Of a stretch of DNA of 64,000 bases, positions 1-14,108 are shown one piece after another. The position numbers were made by a program, and so were the translations under genes. Within the stretch, counting starts at the first letter, position 1; every line of letters begins with the position of its first letter. The notes under the pieces were generated by a model. The model saw only the letters and a list, made by a program, of their open reading frames with translations. It did no database searches and was not told the DNA's origin. The DNA is from Larix kaempferi (Eukaryota > Streptophyta > Pinopsida > Pinales > Pinaceae): contig BSBM01000190.1 in the NCBI GenBank assembly GCA_027924585.1, positions 5,466,501-5,530,500 on the forward strand, read 5' to 3'.

Positions 1-3000
1 ATAATTTTTCATATTTCTTTCCATTATAATTACATTATTATGACAATACAAAGTAGCTGTGACATTCTCATATTACCACTTTGTCTTTGTAAGGAAGGAG
101 GTGTAAATTTTTCTTTTTCTTTCCTCGACATCAACAATCAAGGTATTAGTCAATTTGTACACAAGGTCATATATGTACTCAAGTCACCAATAGTAATGCA
201 TAGAACACTTATTCAATTATTACCTTTACCTCATTCCATAACACTTACACATTTCGCATAAACATCACTATTAATTCAGTCCTACAAATTAGTACATAAT
301 AACACCAATGGGAATACCCCGAACATTCCTCGTGATTATTAAACCATCAAAATGACCACAATTAAGTCATCATTTTACATGTAAACTTAAGCAATGGATA
401 ATTAACATTCTTCTTTGAATCTCACTTACCATTTTAAACCACAATTCTCACGTAAATTAAAACACATCAATTACACAGAGAAATGAGACCTTTGGGCTAC
501 GTCCACCAAGGAAATGTCGCATCTTTATTCATCAAAATAGAAGAGTACAATCCTCGACACTATGTGTGCAATATTCCTACTTTCTCAAGCCTCTCACCGA
601 GAGCACTTTTACAAAACACTCAACCCTCTATCTCAGAGGCATTACACAGAATCTCTCACAGATAATCACCACTTATCATGATAATATACATAAATTGGGA
701 TATATAAATTTGACCTATGTGGAAGGCTTACCCTACCAGTACTAGCATAGATTCATATTCCCCAATTATCACATAAGTAAAAAGAGACACTATCCCTTCC
801 CCAAGGGTTTGGTGACATGAACATGAACACCATATGATATAAATACTAAACACATGTAGAAAGCTTGCCCCACCCAGACTAACCTATATTTATTTACACC
901 AATGATTACATTTTTTGTGCAAGGGGTTTACCATACCCGAACCTGCATCTACATACTCCAATGATAAACTTCTATCACAATGGTTATAAGATACAGCATT
1001 GAGCATGTAATACATAACATCAAGCATTATATATATGTGTAATATATGAACCCCTACGCATGTAGGGATCTTCCTCCCAAGCATGCGCTCTGCGCATTAG
1101 CACCAAGGCATCCAACATGCAACACATACTACATATATAAATCAGAAAAAAGGTGTTGGGACTAATTTCCCCCAACCCTGCGCAGCATATAACCAAGTTG
1201 AAACTTATATACATATTATAAGAATCCTATACAAAGTAGAGGAAGGATGCATAGGTCGACTTAAGAGATATGGCCATGCCTTCTAACCAAATAATTACAT
1301 ATCATTTTCCTAGGACACTATATAATGTGCTACTCTTCACCAGTTTGAATGTACATCATACAAATCCTGCATTAACACATAATACTACTAAATACTTGCA
1401 TGGGTCAATGTATGAATCCCTTTTTTTCTGTCAAAGATAGAGAACATTTCCTACACTTGTAGCGTGAGATTTAATAGTCCATAAAATCCACTAGGTTTTA
1501 ATCTTACAATATATATATATATATAAACCATAGGCTCGATTACACTCAGGTTCTCCTACTTAAACTAGGAGATAAGTATGGGTTGGATCCTTCAAGGGAA
1601 TCGCCCAGATTTCTTTTTGCCAACAAGATGCGAACTGTATTTAATAGGGATCAAGATCTGCACCACAAAGGTGAAATTTGAAGTTAACCAGCAAATGCAA
1701 AACACTACTACTGGGTGATTCTATTACAATGAATACCCTCCCATATACTTCGGTAAACAAAATGAGCATAACATCATCTAAAGGCTGCTCCCCTTAAGGA
1801 GATGTACTACCCCAAATTCACACAGAGAAAAAGTGTGCAGCGATCGCATCTCTTCATCATATAATGTGCACGGTAACCCTAGCAACAGTGGTGCACAACG
1901 ATTTTCCTTATGTCCAAGGATTGGCAATCTAGAGACATATCAACGCACAAATGATGAGGCGCATAGATCTTATTTCTCTGTCATGGTAATACTATGTGTT
2001 AGAGTTTCAAATTCTGATCTGTAAAAATATATACATAGGTGATATAATAAGAACTAAAGAGTGCGCAGCAAACAATATGACATACAGCTTAACACATTTG
2101 AAATCTATGGAAAACTATTGTACAGGGAGCAATCTACCCCAGGCGCAATCATCCAAAGGACAGGGTGCAATCTCCCCCATATCTGTGCGGCCACCCAGAT
2201 GACATTCAGCCTTACAAAAAGAATAGGGATCAGCCCCCTTTCTGCGCATTCGTCCCCTACAAGGCATTTAGCATTTCCACCAAAATAATAAAAGAAAAGA
2301 ATGAAAATGCACCACCAGAATTCAATTTGAAGTATATCAGAGATAAGAACAAGAAGTAAACAACCCCACTCATGCGCAGCAACACCAAAAAAAACAATCT
2401 CCGCGTTTGCATCTACCGGAGCAAATAAAGAGGCCACCAAAAAAAAATGAAGAGGAACGAAAATACAACACATATATAAAATACAGTAAATAGACAATTA
2501 TAAAGGGCTCTCTCTCCCCCTCTCTGCGCACTAACCAAAGGAGACCTGACACAATTAAAACATGCAGTAGAAGCAAATCCTCCCGTCTATCCCCCTTGAG
2601 CAAATCCTCTCGTCTATCCCCCTTGACTGTCCAAAAAAACATACCCAAAATAAAAACCTCCCTCATGCATGAAGGCCCCTCCCGTTTCTAGAAAAGACAA
2701 ATGGTAGGTTTGAAACAAAAACCGCCCCCCAATAAAATGACAAGTGGCGGTTTAAAAGGATCTTGGCGCTCCCTCCTTGAGGCCAACCCACAGCACTCTC
2801 TTCCATTTTAAATGAGAAAAACCCACATCGCCCACTCCCTTCGAAGCAATGAGTGCGCCCTCCAATTAGTATATGGTTTACAAACACATTTAATAAATTA
2901 AAGAATAACGAACTTCTTCTTAGAAACGGCATTCACTCATAAGTGGAACCCTCTTATCCATTTAATCTATATAGTATTGAAAATAAACACTATCCAAAGT

Positions 3001-3196
3001 AATATAAAAATATCTATAGGTATCCAAACACTAATAAAATGATTTATCATCCATTATTCAACTTAACGTGATTGTGTGAGCATCTTTATATACTTATACC
3101 TATACATAAAGATATACCCCATAATACTTTAACCAGAACATTAATGTTTTATGTACACGCCACTATATATATATATATACTATATTAAAGATATAG

Positions 3197-6100
3197 TGTA
3201 ATGTCCCAAAAATAGCAAAAATTTAAAAATTGTGTCCGTCCATGTAATAGATATTGTTTGCAATAAAAGAGTCGCAAGTCAATTTTAATATTAAAAAAAT
3301 ATATTGTAAATGCTCATTATAGATAAAAGAAAGTCTACACTTCCTAACAATCATAAATTCTAGCTTTTTACATTTTCAATCCTACGGAAGCGATGTGGAT
3401 TCAAATAGATAATGTGTCCTGGTTACGAGTTTTCATTTGCTGGTATAACTGTAATAGTGCGCTTTCATACTGTTTTAATGAATGCATATGAATGTATGAT
3501 GAATGTGTGAATGGTACCTTCAAGTGATATGGCCTTTGTTGATGATATGTTGATTCGAGGGTGGTTGCTGTAACAATCCACCAGAGGTAATTACATACCC
3601 CGGTAGGGTTGCCGAGAGGTAAGGGTAGCCTTAGGTGTTTCTGGAATTGCTTAGCATTTTGCTAATACCATTCTTTCGTGTTTGTTTTTGCAAGTATACC
3701 TCTTATGATTGCTCTACCCTAGAGATTTGGTCCAATCTTCACCAATTGCTTAAGTTTTACTAGGTGTAATAATATGAGTGAAAATCAACTTCAATGGATG
3801 AACCATACTACAAAAGCTCATAATACAAAAAAAGGGGTTCGCTAAGGAAATGTTTATGGTAAGGAGACCCTATGCATATTAAACAAAATCGTGGCTAAAT
3901 TCACACGACTCCACTATAGTCTTTGCACAAATGAATTGAACCTCCACTAGAGCAGGGTTGGTGTGATATTAACTACTCTTTAATGCATAGTGGATGACAG
4001 GCTATCAATGAGGGTTTGTAATCGATTGGGGTTCTTACCTTAGTTCTGTCTTCTGCGTTTTTGCTAGTTTACTTGCTCTGCACTTCGTTGTAATGGAGGC
4101 TATCTTTATGCTCGTGGTTAGTACACTTAGCGTTTTTAAGCTTGGCTAGTGGCATAGAGGGTATCATACTCCTCTCAGTTATGAATAAACTCAACACTGT
4201 TGTGAACCAACCTTTTCTCCTTTGATAAATGAATCGCAGGGTTGTTGATTTGTGTTACTTGTTGTATTGGTAGGTGATAAAGGCTTTGGTGTGCAATATT
4301 GTGGTTGTCGAGGGTTTCTTTTGGCGTGGCGAGAGTATTGGTAAGTCCAGCTTACCCACCCATGTTGCTCTGCCTCTCGCATCTCTGGTGGTGTATGTAT
4401 GCGTCTTGTTCTATTGTAAGGGAGACTCCCGTAATCCCTTGGCATACTGATTCACCTTGGGGAGTTTGGTATGGTTGCCTATTGGCTCGGCTAGAGAATG
4501 TTTGGATTTCGAAATGTATTTAAGAGATTTGGATCGCAGATGGGACTACGATGGAAATTTCTATGGTGGCTTGTCATGAACTTGGGTTTTTCTGTTGCTT
4601 GGGTGTTTCATTTCCTATACAATGTATAGTGTTTAAAATGTAGGTTCTGGATGGTTGTAAGTTGCAAAGTTCCTTGATTTCTTCGTCAATGTAACTTCTG
4701 TTTTGATTTGAAATGAGGAAAATGAATCCCAACCGGAATGTGTTGTTGTAATGGACTCTTATGGTGATTTTCTTTCTTGCCCTACATGTTTACAAGTCTG
4801 AAATGGAAGTAAAATAATGTGTGAGGGTTTCATCCTTGTGTTGTAACTAGAAATAGAGGAAATCCTATGGTTTTACTTTACCCTATGTCTGCACTGGATC
4901 GATTTCTAGTTCTGTGGTGCTTATGTGTGTTTTATGAATTGTTGTGCAAAAATAGAAGATTTCTAAGAGGTCTTCTACACCTCTATTTCGGAGACGTAGC
5001 TAGGGTTTGAGAGTGGTGGTTTCGATGCATTTGTTGTGTGTGTTTGATAGAAAGAAATCATGTTTGGGGTTTTCTTGTAATACTCGAGATCTTGTACGAA
5101 GAATACTAATGACTACTAGCTTGGGTTATGACCTTTTAAATAGGATGAAAGCTACTATGTTGAAAACATGCTTAGTGGGAAGGGTCTGTGTAAAGCTCCA
5201 TGTAATCGTTGAATTGTTTGGGGAAGGATTTAAATGTTGTATGCTACGTTTGTAAATCGTGAATCCTGTAGAATGTGTTTTCCTGTAAGTTTGGCTAGAG
5301 AACGACTATGGGATTCGACCCTTGACGTGTGTTTTCATTTATATATATAAAAGACTAAAGTATGTGTGAAAGTTTAGCGCCTCTCTGCAACTACTGATTT
5401 CGTTTTCGGTGTGGCATCGGTATGGTTTGGAAACAAAAGAACACTTTCTTTGGATTGGAAAAGAAACTTGTTTAGATCAGAAATAAATCTACCATACTCT
5501 GGTTAAAATATATATATATAAGTTTTGTGTAATGTGGTTTTCAAATCGTTTTGAATGGTGATTAATCTATGCCTCGTCTAAAAAATAAATGTTGATCGCG
5601 TAGCTAAATAATACTTTGCATTTGTAAAAGAAATTAAATGACATGTATGAGAAAGAAATAGAGCAACTATTTAAAAATAATATTTAGTGATTCCCTAACT
5701 TTAGAAGTTAAAAATTTCGATTGACTAGCAAAGGCTAGCTGGCTAGACCTGCTAGGCAATGCCACTAGATTCTGGGCAGAATCTTGAATTAATACTGATA
5801 AGGAGAATAATACTATTAAAATTTTTCATTCTAAAAATAATTGGTGTGAAGGTCTTGTAAGTTTTGCATACCTACTTATTTTTGTAGCTTGCTCGTGGCT
5901 ATAATGACTTGCACACTCAGTCAAATGATTAATGGAAAACTGCTGAACTTTTAACTAACCTGACAATTGATCCTAGATTAGATAACTTTGGGACTACCAC
6001 ATTCCTCCCAACCATGATCCTACAACCATTCCTCGTTCAGTATGAATCCCCCCGAGCCGGTTCTCACATGAAATATGAGAGATAGAGGCCCTAGATTCGT

Positions 6101-7480
6101 AGCTAGTTCAGATCTAGAAAATTGATGTGGGAAGGCTTCACTTCTTGGAGTAGAGAGTTTCTCTTCGATGCCATAAGAGAATTGTAACAAAAAGAAAGAT
6201 GATCCCCCAACTTTGGATTTTGTCCTCTTTATGTAGGTAATCTTGAATTAGGACTATTGGGGGAAAAGGTTTCTTTAAATTAAATAAATTAATTTATAAA
6301 AAAAAGTATTTGTTTAATTAATTACTAGTTCTTTTGGAACTAGGACTTCTCAAGTTTGTTTAACTAAAGTGTTTTTGATTAAGCCTTTTTACACTTGTGA
6401 TTAACTTTTACTATTCTGGTCCAATTATTAATGCATGACTCATTTAATAAACAAGTGCATAAACTATGTAAAATAAATGTATTTTGTAATTAAATAATAA
6501 CAATCATCATTATTACAATTATGAATAATAATAACAATAATAATATCCTTGAGGCTTTTAAGCATGTTAACTCTAGAAAACCACTAGTAGTTAATTCATG
6601 CTTTAAGTGGTGGTGTTTATCTTTTATTTAATTAGGTATCTTCACATGATACTTCCTTTAAATCTTTTTAAGGATAGGGTCCACTTCTTTGGACGGTTTT
6701 AGTAAGCTAGTATAGGCACCTCTAGTCTCTTCCTTTGCATGTTAGATTCCCTCGTTTTAACATGGTAGTTCCCGCAGTACTTGAAGATAATAATATTTAT
6801 TTGATCAATTCAAATAGTTGTGATAAAACACATAAGTGCTATTCAGATTCCTTCTGACTCAACACTTGAGATCTAGTAACCCCGAGTGCTCTCCAAAGCC
6901 TTTTAACTCAACACTCTCACACGGGCATTACGCTAGTGCAATTCCAGAGCCTCTGTTCAACACTATAGCTAGAATGTGGTTGTGAGGCACATCTAGGATA
7001 TTTAAGTGGCCTCAGATCCGGTAATCATTTTCATTCAAGCTTGGAGTGCTCTAGGGCTTATGCCCAACACTCAACGTACATCGAGGCTTATGCCAAGCAT
7101 GTAACAAGAGTCCTCTTGATACATCAGGGCTTAGGCCCAGTATATAGGTCGTTCGTGTGTTTCTGAGTCCACGCTCAACACACCACATAATCATCCATAT
7201 GAATCATGCTCTGCACAGTATAATGTAACAAAAGAGGAAATCTCAGTATATCATAATTTATAACCGATTCACATAATAAAACATAAGTTTATTCATTCGG
7301 GATTTCCTGCCCCATATATATTCAATAATGAAACAATCAGGGTCCATACCCAATATATCAACTCATAAAAGAATAAATCAAAACATGCTATTGCTTATGC
7401 CAAATAATAAATCACATATGCTAAGTCCGTGGCCCAATATAACATCATAACTTAGTGAGTCAAAATGTTGGGATATTACA
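3197..7480 (-). mobile_element. Solo LTR of the Ty3/Gypsy chromovirus family
   Basis: It starts TGTAATGTCCC and ends GGGATATTACA, and is alignable throughout with the LTRs of the full chromovirus at 43224-47484 and 52336-59697. It has no internal domain. TATAG (3192-3196) and TATGG (7481-7485) are the 5 bp target duplication with one change. The homologous place in the right LARD LTR reads AGATATGGTTACC without interruption, which gives the pre-insertion site. It most likely arose by LTR-LTR recombination that deleted the interior and one LTR. It also carries the GGGC...GCCC palindromes (about 7049-7440) seen in the full copies. Confidence 0.9.
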
Positions 7481-8644
7481 TATGGTTACCTCCTTAAACC
7501 ATTAAATCCTTTCCCAAATGTTTAAGGCTAATAATTATTAACATCTTAATAATTCTATGCTTCTTTCCACAAACCATTAAAGCCTTTCCCAAATGTTTAA
7601 GGCTAATAATTATTAACATCTTAATAATTATATCATTCTCTCCTTTTAGAATACCAACTTTATAGGTATTTCTAAACATTCTTGCATTATAACTTTAATA
7701 CATTCAAATGCATTGGATATAAAATACTAATAGTAATTTATGAAAGTGATAATAATAATAATATGTATATGTATATGTATATATTAATATCATAATGAAC
7801 TTTCTCAACTATAATACGACTAGAGTATTTATATATTTGTATATAAATATTGTCCTTATTATAATGTATTCTTTGCATTACCCTCATCCTTTGCTCAACT
7901 CTTAAGTAAATTATAAAAGTGGAACCCCATTTTCCACCTATTATTCATTAATAATATAAACCTAACTTGGAATTAATATTTCACTAACCCAAGTAATATA
8001 GATATACATACCCACCTAAGTAAAATATTTATTAACCATTAATCAATTTATAAATCTTCCTTCGATGGAGACCAATTAGCTTTTAGAGCTAATTATAATG
8101 CATATAAAGTTTATCAAAGGTGATAGCATATATATATATGTATATATATTTATTTTGTTTATTTTTATAAGGCACTAATTACCCATCACTTAGTCCATAA
8201 GATGATAAAATAGTTTAGCTTACGCTAATAATTAAATAATGGGTTTGAGTAGCGAAAACCCTGATGTCGTGTGTCGGGATTAGATCGGTAGGAGTTTAAT
8301 ACTTTTACTTAAAATATTTTAGCATAGATTAACCTATTGCTAAACTTTAGGTCTTAGGAAACACTTACTACCCCTCGACAGTTATGAGTTACCTCGATAA
8401 GCCCTCTCTAAGTGTAACCGATAACCAAAAAAAAAGAAGTAACCTTCAGTGAACTTAAATGTTCACTAAAGTGCTTGTGGCATCATGACAACATTTGTCA
8501 TCAAACCATCGCTTCCAATCCATTTCACCTCATCCCTCTCATAGGATTCGTACACGCAAAGGTAGGTTGCACTGTGACCTTACTCTCCTAAACTTGCATT
8601 CCAACTTACCAATTAGAATTATTAAACTACATTACTTACAATGT

Positions 8645-8683
8645 TTTCTGGTGGGGCCTTGGCCTTGAGATCCTCACCAGAAA
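8645..8683 (-). other. LTR hairpin, left LARD copy
   Basis: TTTCTGGTGGGG (8645-8656) pairs with CCTCACCAGAAA (8672-8683), a 12 bp stem with one wobble pair around a 15 nt loop. It lies about 60 bp inside the sense 5' end of the LTR. The other LARD LTR has the same hairpin, and an otherwise different LTR family has it at 35070-35112 with changed but still pairing outer bases. Confidence 0.6.
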
Positions 8684-8742
8684 CAGTACAATACATTTTC
8701 ACATTTACAAAAATAGCATGGGTGTCAAAGATGGATATTACA

Positions 8743-9568
8743 TCCTCATCTTCTTAAGAATAACACCATCCTTGGTGTTCATGCTTTTCAACCATTTATC
8801 TTCCCTCCTTGGGTTCCTTTCTACGTAGATCATTTGTAATCTTTTGCTTGCCTTGTTATAAACTTTGAACTTTCATGATTTCCACAAGTTTCTCTTGCTC
8901 ATAACCTGTACTTTCCACAAACAACACAAGTTTTTTTCTAGCATCTTATCATAAATACATGCATACATATGATTCTTCCAAAATCAATTAGAACATAAGT
9001 AATTATTTTTCCTTGCAACATCATGTGGTAGCCTTTTTACGACCACCCTTTTTAGAGTTCGATCTTCTTACTATGATCTTCTTTGTAGTTTCTTTCCCTT
9101 GCACATATGTTAGTCATACATTGTATACATATAAATAATGATCTAAGATAATAACTTCCAAAATATTGTCATGACACTTCTTTCTATGTACTTTTAGTCT
9201 TTCTCTTCTTGTTTTTTCTTGAAAACAATATTGTTAATGCTCATAACATAACATAAGACATGCATACTTCAACATAATTATGCAAAATTTTAAGTATAAC
9301 AAGTTCAAAACATAAGTATGTGCATATACCTATGCATAACATATACCTATGCATAACATATGCATAATAGGATACACTTCCTCGTGCGTGATGTCACACT
9401 AAATAAGACTTTTTATTTTTCCCCAGAGCCTCCATCTTAATTCCAGCAATATAGTAGTCCATGTGCATCCTTTTTCCACTTAAGCCTTCTCGTTTGAGTC
9501 CCGGAAAATTCTTTTTCCCCTCGAGCGCTCTCACTTGAGTCCAGGAAATCATTTTACCCTCAAGCCTT
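8743..9568 (-). other. LARD interior, 3' part, with polypurine tract and degenerate repeats
   Basis: The first bases (8743-8755) are a pyrimidine tract on this strand, hence a polypurine tract on the sense strand next to the LTR. The rest is AT-rich without a supportable reading frame. From about 9480 the sequence repeats a ~45 bp unit built around 'cttaagccttctcg' and 'gagtccaggaaa'. The unit continues after the Copia-1 insertion at 14510-14535. Confidence 0.5.
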
Positions 9569-10070
9569 TGTTGGTTGTCGAGCCAGATCTTCTAGTCTCA
9601 TAGATGATATTGTCTTAGCCGTGCACCCCAGAGGACTGTACGCCCATTTTGCATTTTTAGGGGTTCGGGGGCAACGCCCTCGAGAAAAAATTTTGGGGTT
9701 GTTTTTGCCAGTTGTTTTGCGGGCCCATGGTTTTGGGTATCCCATGGTATTTTTCCAATTGTATTTTCCCTAAAAAAGAAAGACATTGTAATATGGCTAA
9801 GGTTGATGTATTAGGTTTTATGTATTATAAAGATCTCTAAGATCAGGAGAGAGACAATGAGACAGTGAAGAGGAAGTGCAGCGGTTGTGCTGCAGGTTGT
9901 ATCCCTTCACCTTGCTGGACAGTAATAATAATAAGGACTGAAAAATTCAATGTGGACGTAGTCCATGTTGGGGTGAACCACGATATATCTGTGTCTCTCT
10001 TGTAATGTGTGTGTGATTATATTTGCATTTATGTTTATTGTTATTGCTTTGTGATCCTATTTTTCTAACA
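9569..10070 (+). repeat. Copia-1 5' LTR
   Basis: 502 bp, starting TGTTGGTTGTCG and ending TTTTTCTAACA. Compared with the 3' LTR it has ~101 extra bases (about 9616-9716, including 'ggggttcgggggcaacgcc'). The 3' copy joins smoothly across that place, so one LTR has gained or lost this block since insertion. Confidence 0.9.
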
Positions 10071-10072
10071 AT

Positions 10073-10085
10073 TGGTATCGGAGCC
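10073..10085 (+). other. Copia-1 primer-binding site (tRNA-iMet)
   Basis: TGGTATCGGAGCC lies two bases after the 5' LTR. It differs by one base from the usual plant complement of the initiator methionine tRNA 3' end. Confidence 0.85.
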
Positions 10086-10145
10086 AAAGGTCTATTTGGC
10101 AGATAAACCCGCACGAAGCTAGGGTTTCTGGTTTGAGTGGGAGCA

Positions 10146-13100
10146 ATGGCGGAAGAAGGAAAGTTTAAGGTTGAGAAGTTTAATGGCCAAAACTTCCAGT
10201 TATGGAAGATGCAAATGGAGGACTATCTGTACCAGAAGGATCTATTCCTACCGTTGGGAGGAAGAGCAAAGCAGCCGGCGGCCATGAAGGATGAAGAATG
10301 GAAGGTTCTTGACAGAAAGGCTCTGGGAACAATACGGTTGAGCCTGGCTTCGTCGGTTGCTTTCAATATCTCAAAAGAAACGATAATGGAGGGTTTGATG
10401 AGCGCACTGGGTAAGCTATATGAAAAACCCTCGGCCTCCAACAAGGTATTTCTAATGAAGCGTTTATTTAATATGAAGATGTTTTAAGGTGGATCTGTTA
10501 CTGATCATTTAAATGAATTTAATACGGTTACAAATCAGCTAAGTTCTGTAAGTGTGAACTTTGATGATGAGGTCAGGGCTCTTCTAATCTTGTGTTCATT
10601 GCCAGAAAGCTGGAATAGCTTGGTCATGGCTATAAGTAACTCTGTCTCTGGTTCAAACACCTTGAAATTTGATGACGTTATTGGTGTTATTCTTAGCGAG
10701 GAAATGTGAAGAAAAAGCACAGATGAGACATCAGGTAATGCGTTGAACATGGAGAGCAGGGGAAGACAAAAGGAGAGAGGAAAGAGCCAAGGTAATCATG
10801 GCAAGTCTAAAATGGGCAGATCCAAGTCCAGACTGGGAAAAATAGAGTGTTGGAACTGTGGAAAGAAAGGACATCTAAAGAAAGACTGCAAATCTCTAAA
10901 GAAGAAAGGAAATGCATAGAAGGAAACTACCCAGGAAGCAAATGTAGCAGGTGATGTGTTACAAGATGCTTTGATTCTTGCATTAGATAATACTAGTAAT
11001 TATTGCGTAGTAGATTCAGGAGCTTCATGTCATGCTACACCCCATAGGAAATACTTTCATGAGTATGTTCCTGGCGATTTTGGACATGTTTTATTGGGTG
11101 ATGATGAGCCATGTAAAATTGTTTGAATGGGTAAGGTATGGATAAAAGTTAAGAATGGAACTGACTGAATGTTGAAAGATGTTAGGCATATTCCTGCGAT
11201 GAAAAGAAATATAATCTCAACAGGGAAGTTGGGAGATGGCGACTGTCTATCTACATTTGGAGAAAAGTGGTGGAAGATCACTAAAGGATCAATGGTGATA
11301 GCAAAAGGAGACAGGATACGTACGTTGTATTTATGTCCTCATAATACTGACCATTATATATCTTTAGCTTCCACAAGAACAGATACAACATTGTGGCATC
11401 ATAGGCTTGGCCACATGAGTGAGAAGGGGATGCAGATTCTCCACTCAAGGAAGCTGCTGCGAGATTTGAAGCAGGTAAGTTTGGAATTCTGTGAAAACTG
11501 TGTTTATGGAAAACATAAGAGAGTTAGATTTCTCAGGGTTGGGAAACAAAAGAAGAATGAAAAGTTAGAGCTAGTGCATATAGATGTATGGGGACCGGAT
11601 CAGGTACAATCTCTTGGTGGCTCTCATTATTATGTTACATTTATTGATGATGCAACTAGGAAAACTTGGGTTTATTGCATTAGACATAAATCTGATGCGT
11701 TTGCTACTTTTAAGAAGTGGAAAGTTTTGGCTGAGAATGAGATAGGGAAAAGGTTGAAGTGTCTCAGATCTGATAATGGGGGTGAGTACTGCGGCAAGGA
11801 GTTTGATAGTTATTATCCATACCATGGGATTCATAGAGAAAAGACAGTTCCAAGAACACTACAAGAAAATGGTGTGTCAAAAACGATGAACAGAACGATC
11901 AAGGAGTGTGCAAGGTGTATGAGACTACATGCAGGGTTGCCCTTACAGTTTTGGGCGGATGCTGTAAATACTGCTATTTATTTAATAAACAGAGGACCTT
12001 CAAGTGATTTAGATGGTGGTATTCCAGAGGAGGCATGGACAGATAAAAAGGTAAACTACTCATTTCTGAGAATGTTTGGCTGTGAAGCATTTGTCCATAT
12101 TAATAAAGAAAATAGAACAAATCTTGAAGCTAAATCCAAGAAATGTACCTTTATTGGATACGGGGTTGATGAATTTGGTTATCGCTTATGGGATTATGAA
12201 AATAAAAAAATCATCAGGAGTAGAGATGTGATATTCAATGAAAATGTCATGTATAAAGATCAGTTGCAGGGAAAGAAACAGGAAAAGGAAACTATAGAGT
12301 ACACAGTACTTGATGAAATTCAAGAAAATGAAGTTCCAAAGGTGCCAGAAATCAAGAAAAACAGCAAGTACCTAAAACTCCTGCAACTACAAGAAGATCT
12401 ACCAGGTTAAGTAAACCCCCTGAACGATACTCTCCTTTAATGCATTATTTGTTGATGACTGATGCTGGTGAACCAGAATGTTATGAAGAAGCAATGCAGG
12501 TCAAAACTAGAAAGAAGTGGGAGCAAGGCATGAATGAGGAGATGGACTCATTGGTAGGAAACCAGACTTGGGATCTGGTTCAGTTGCTTGCTTGTGAAAG
12601 AGCATTGCAGAACAAATGGATTTACAGGTTGAAGGAAGAAGAAGGAGTTAGGAAGATGTACAAGGCCAAACTTGTTGTAAAAGGGTTTCCACAGAAGCAA
12701 GGTATTGATTTTGATGAAATATTTTCTCATGTCGTTAAGATGACTTCAATTAGGACTATATTAAGTCTAGTGGTGGTAGAAGATTTGCATCTTGAACAGT
12801 TAGATGTAAAAACAACCTTTCTCCATGGGGATTTGGAGGAAGAGATATATATGTAGCAGCCACAAGGGCATGAGGTCAAAGGTAAGGAGACCTTGGTATG
12901 CAAGTTGAAAAAGAGTTTGTATGGCTTGAAGCAAGCTCCAAGGCAGTGGTATTTAAAATTTAACAGATTTATGACAGAACAAGGTTATAGTAGATGTCAT
13001 TCTGACCACTGTGTTTATTTCAAGAAGCTAGACAATGAAATATATATTATCTTGGTATTGTATGTGGATGACATGCTTGTTATAGGGTCTAACATGCAGG

Positions 13101-14023
13101 ATATAAATGTACTCAAAAGAAAGCTAGCTAATTCATTTGAGATAAAGGATTTGGGTGTTGCAATGCAAATCCTTGGTATGAGAATAACAAGAGACAGGAA
13201 AAATCGCAAATTGACATTGTCTCAGGGTGAGTACATACAAAAGGTGTTGGAGAGGTTCAGAATGCAGAATGCAAAACCAGTTAGTACACCTTTGGCCAGC
13301 CATTTTAGTCTAACTAAGGAAATGTGTCCCAAGACATAGGAAGAGATAGATTACATGTCCAAGATTCCCTATCAATCAGTAGTTGGCAGCTTGATGTATG
13401 CCATGGTGTGCACAAGACTAGATATTGCACATGCAGTGGGAGTTGTGAGCAGATATATGAACAATCTAGGTAAAAAACATTGGAGGGAAGTACAGTGGAT
13501 TCTCAGGTATTTGAGAGGTACCACCACTCAGGCATTATGTTTTGGAGGTTTAGACACTGTTCTATAGGGATATGTTGATGCAGATATGGAAGGTGATAAG
13601 GATAGCAGGAGGACCACCACAGAGTATGTGTTTACTGTAGGAGGAATAGTAGTAAGCTGGATTTCAAAACTCCAGAAGGTTGTTTCACTTTCAACAACGG
13701 AAGCAGAGTATGTTGCTATTACAGAAGCTAGTAAAGAGATGATTTGGTTGCAGAGATTTATGGAGGAAGTGGGTAAGAAGCAGAAGTAAAATAGGTTGTA
13801 TAGTGACAGCCAGAGTGCCATTCATCTTGTAAGGAACTCAACATTCCATTCCAGGACTAAACATATACAGCTCAAGTACCATTTCATATGCTCTATTCTA
13901 GAAGATGAATTGTTGAAGCTGGAAAAGATACATACTAGCCATAATCATGTAGACATGTTCAAAAAGGTAGTGACCAGAGAGAAACTGAGTTCTTGGTCGG
14001 TTTTAGTTGGTCTTCTAGCATGA
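10146..14023 (+). pseudogene. Copia-1 gag-pol polyprotein, disabled
   Basis: The reading frame starts at ATG 10146 (MAEEGKFKVEKFNG, typical Copia gag start). A CCHC zinc knuckle (CWNCGKKGHLKKDC) lies at 10848-10889 and the protease motif VVDSGAS near 11007. The pre-integrase and integrase run about 11390-12300 and the reverse transcriptase active site YVDD is at 13061-13072. The RNase H end includes STTEAEYVA, followed by a C-terminal segment to 14023. Stops break one frame at 10485, 10707, 10917, 11124 and 11166. A single frameshift lies between about 12250 and 12352, and further stops fall near 12854, 13337, 13565 and 13787. The longest open piece (11169-12410) is most of the integrase. It would have made the particle, protease, integrase and reverse transcriptase of the element; it cannot do so now. 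Confidence 0.9.
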
Positions 14024-14097
14024 AGGTGAAGAGGAGAAATTTGCCAAGTCCAAGTCCAGCAAGTGCAGCAGCAGTGGATTTGCTGTGATCAGTCTCC

Positions 14098-14107
14098 AAG
14101 TGGGAGA
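14098..14107 (+). other. Copia-1 polypurine tract
   Basis: AAGTGGGAGA ends one base before the TG of the 3' LTR, the expected primer for plus-strand DNA synthesis. Confidence 0.8.
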
Positions 14108-14108
14108 T

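Larger units (their letters stand above)
58..8742 (-). repeat. LARD left LTR (3' LTR in sense), split by a solo LTR
   Basis: This copy matches 16417-20839 nearly base for base across its length, apart from the 4.28 kb solo LTR at 3197-7480. Without that insertion it is ~4.4 kb. Small open frames in it (for example minus-strand 2105-2497) occur in the other LTR as well and look like chance frames in repeat sequence. A ~75 bp unit is tandemly duplicated at 7496-7645, next to the insertion point. Confidence 0.85.

Noticed and set aside
2105-2497. 130-codon frame repeated at 18262-18660
   Set aside because: Its recurrence only reflects the two LARD LTRs. It is hydrophobic and cysteine-rich without family features, and the two copies differ by frame slips.
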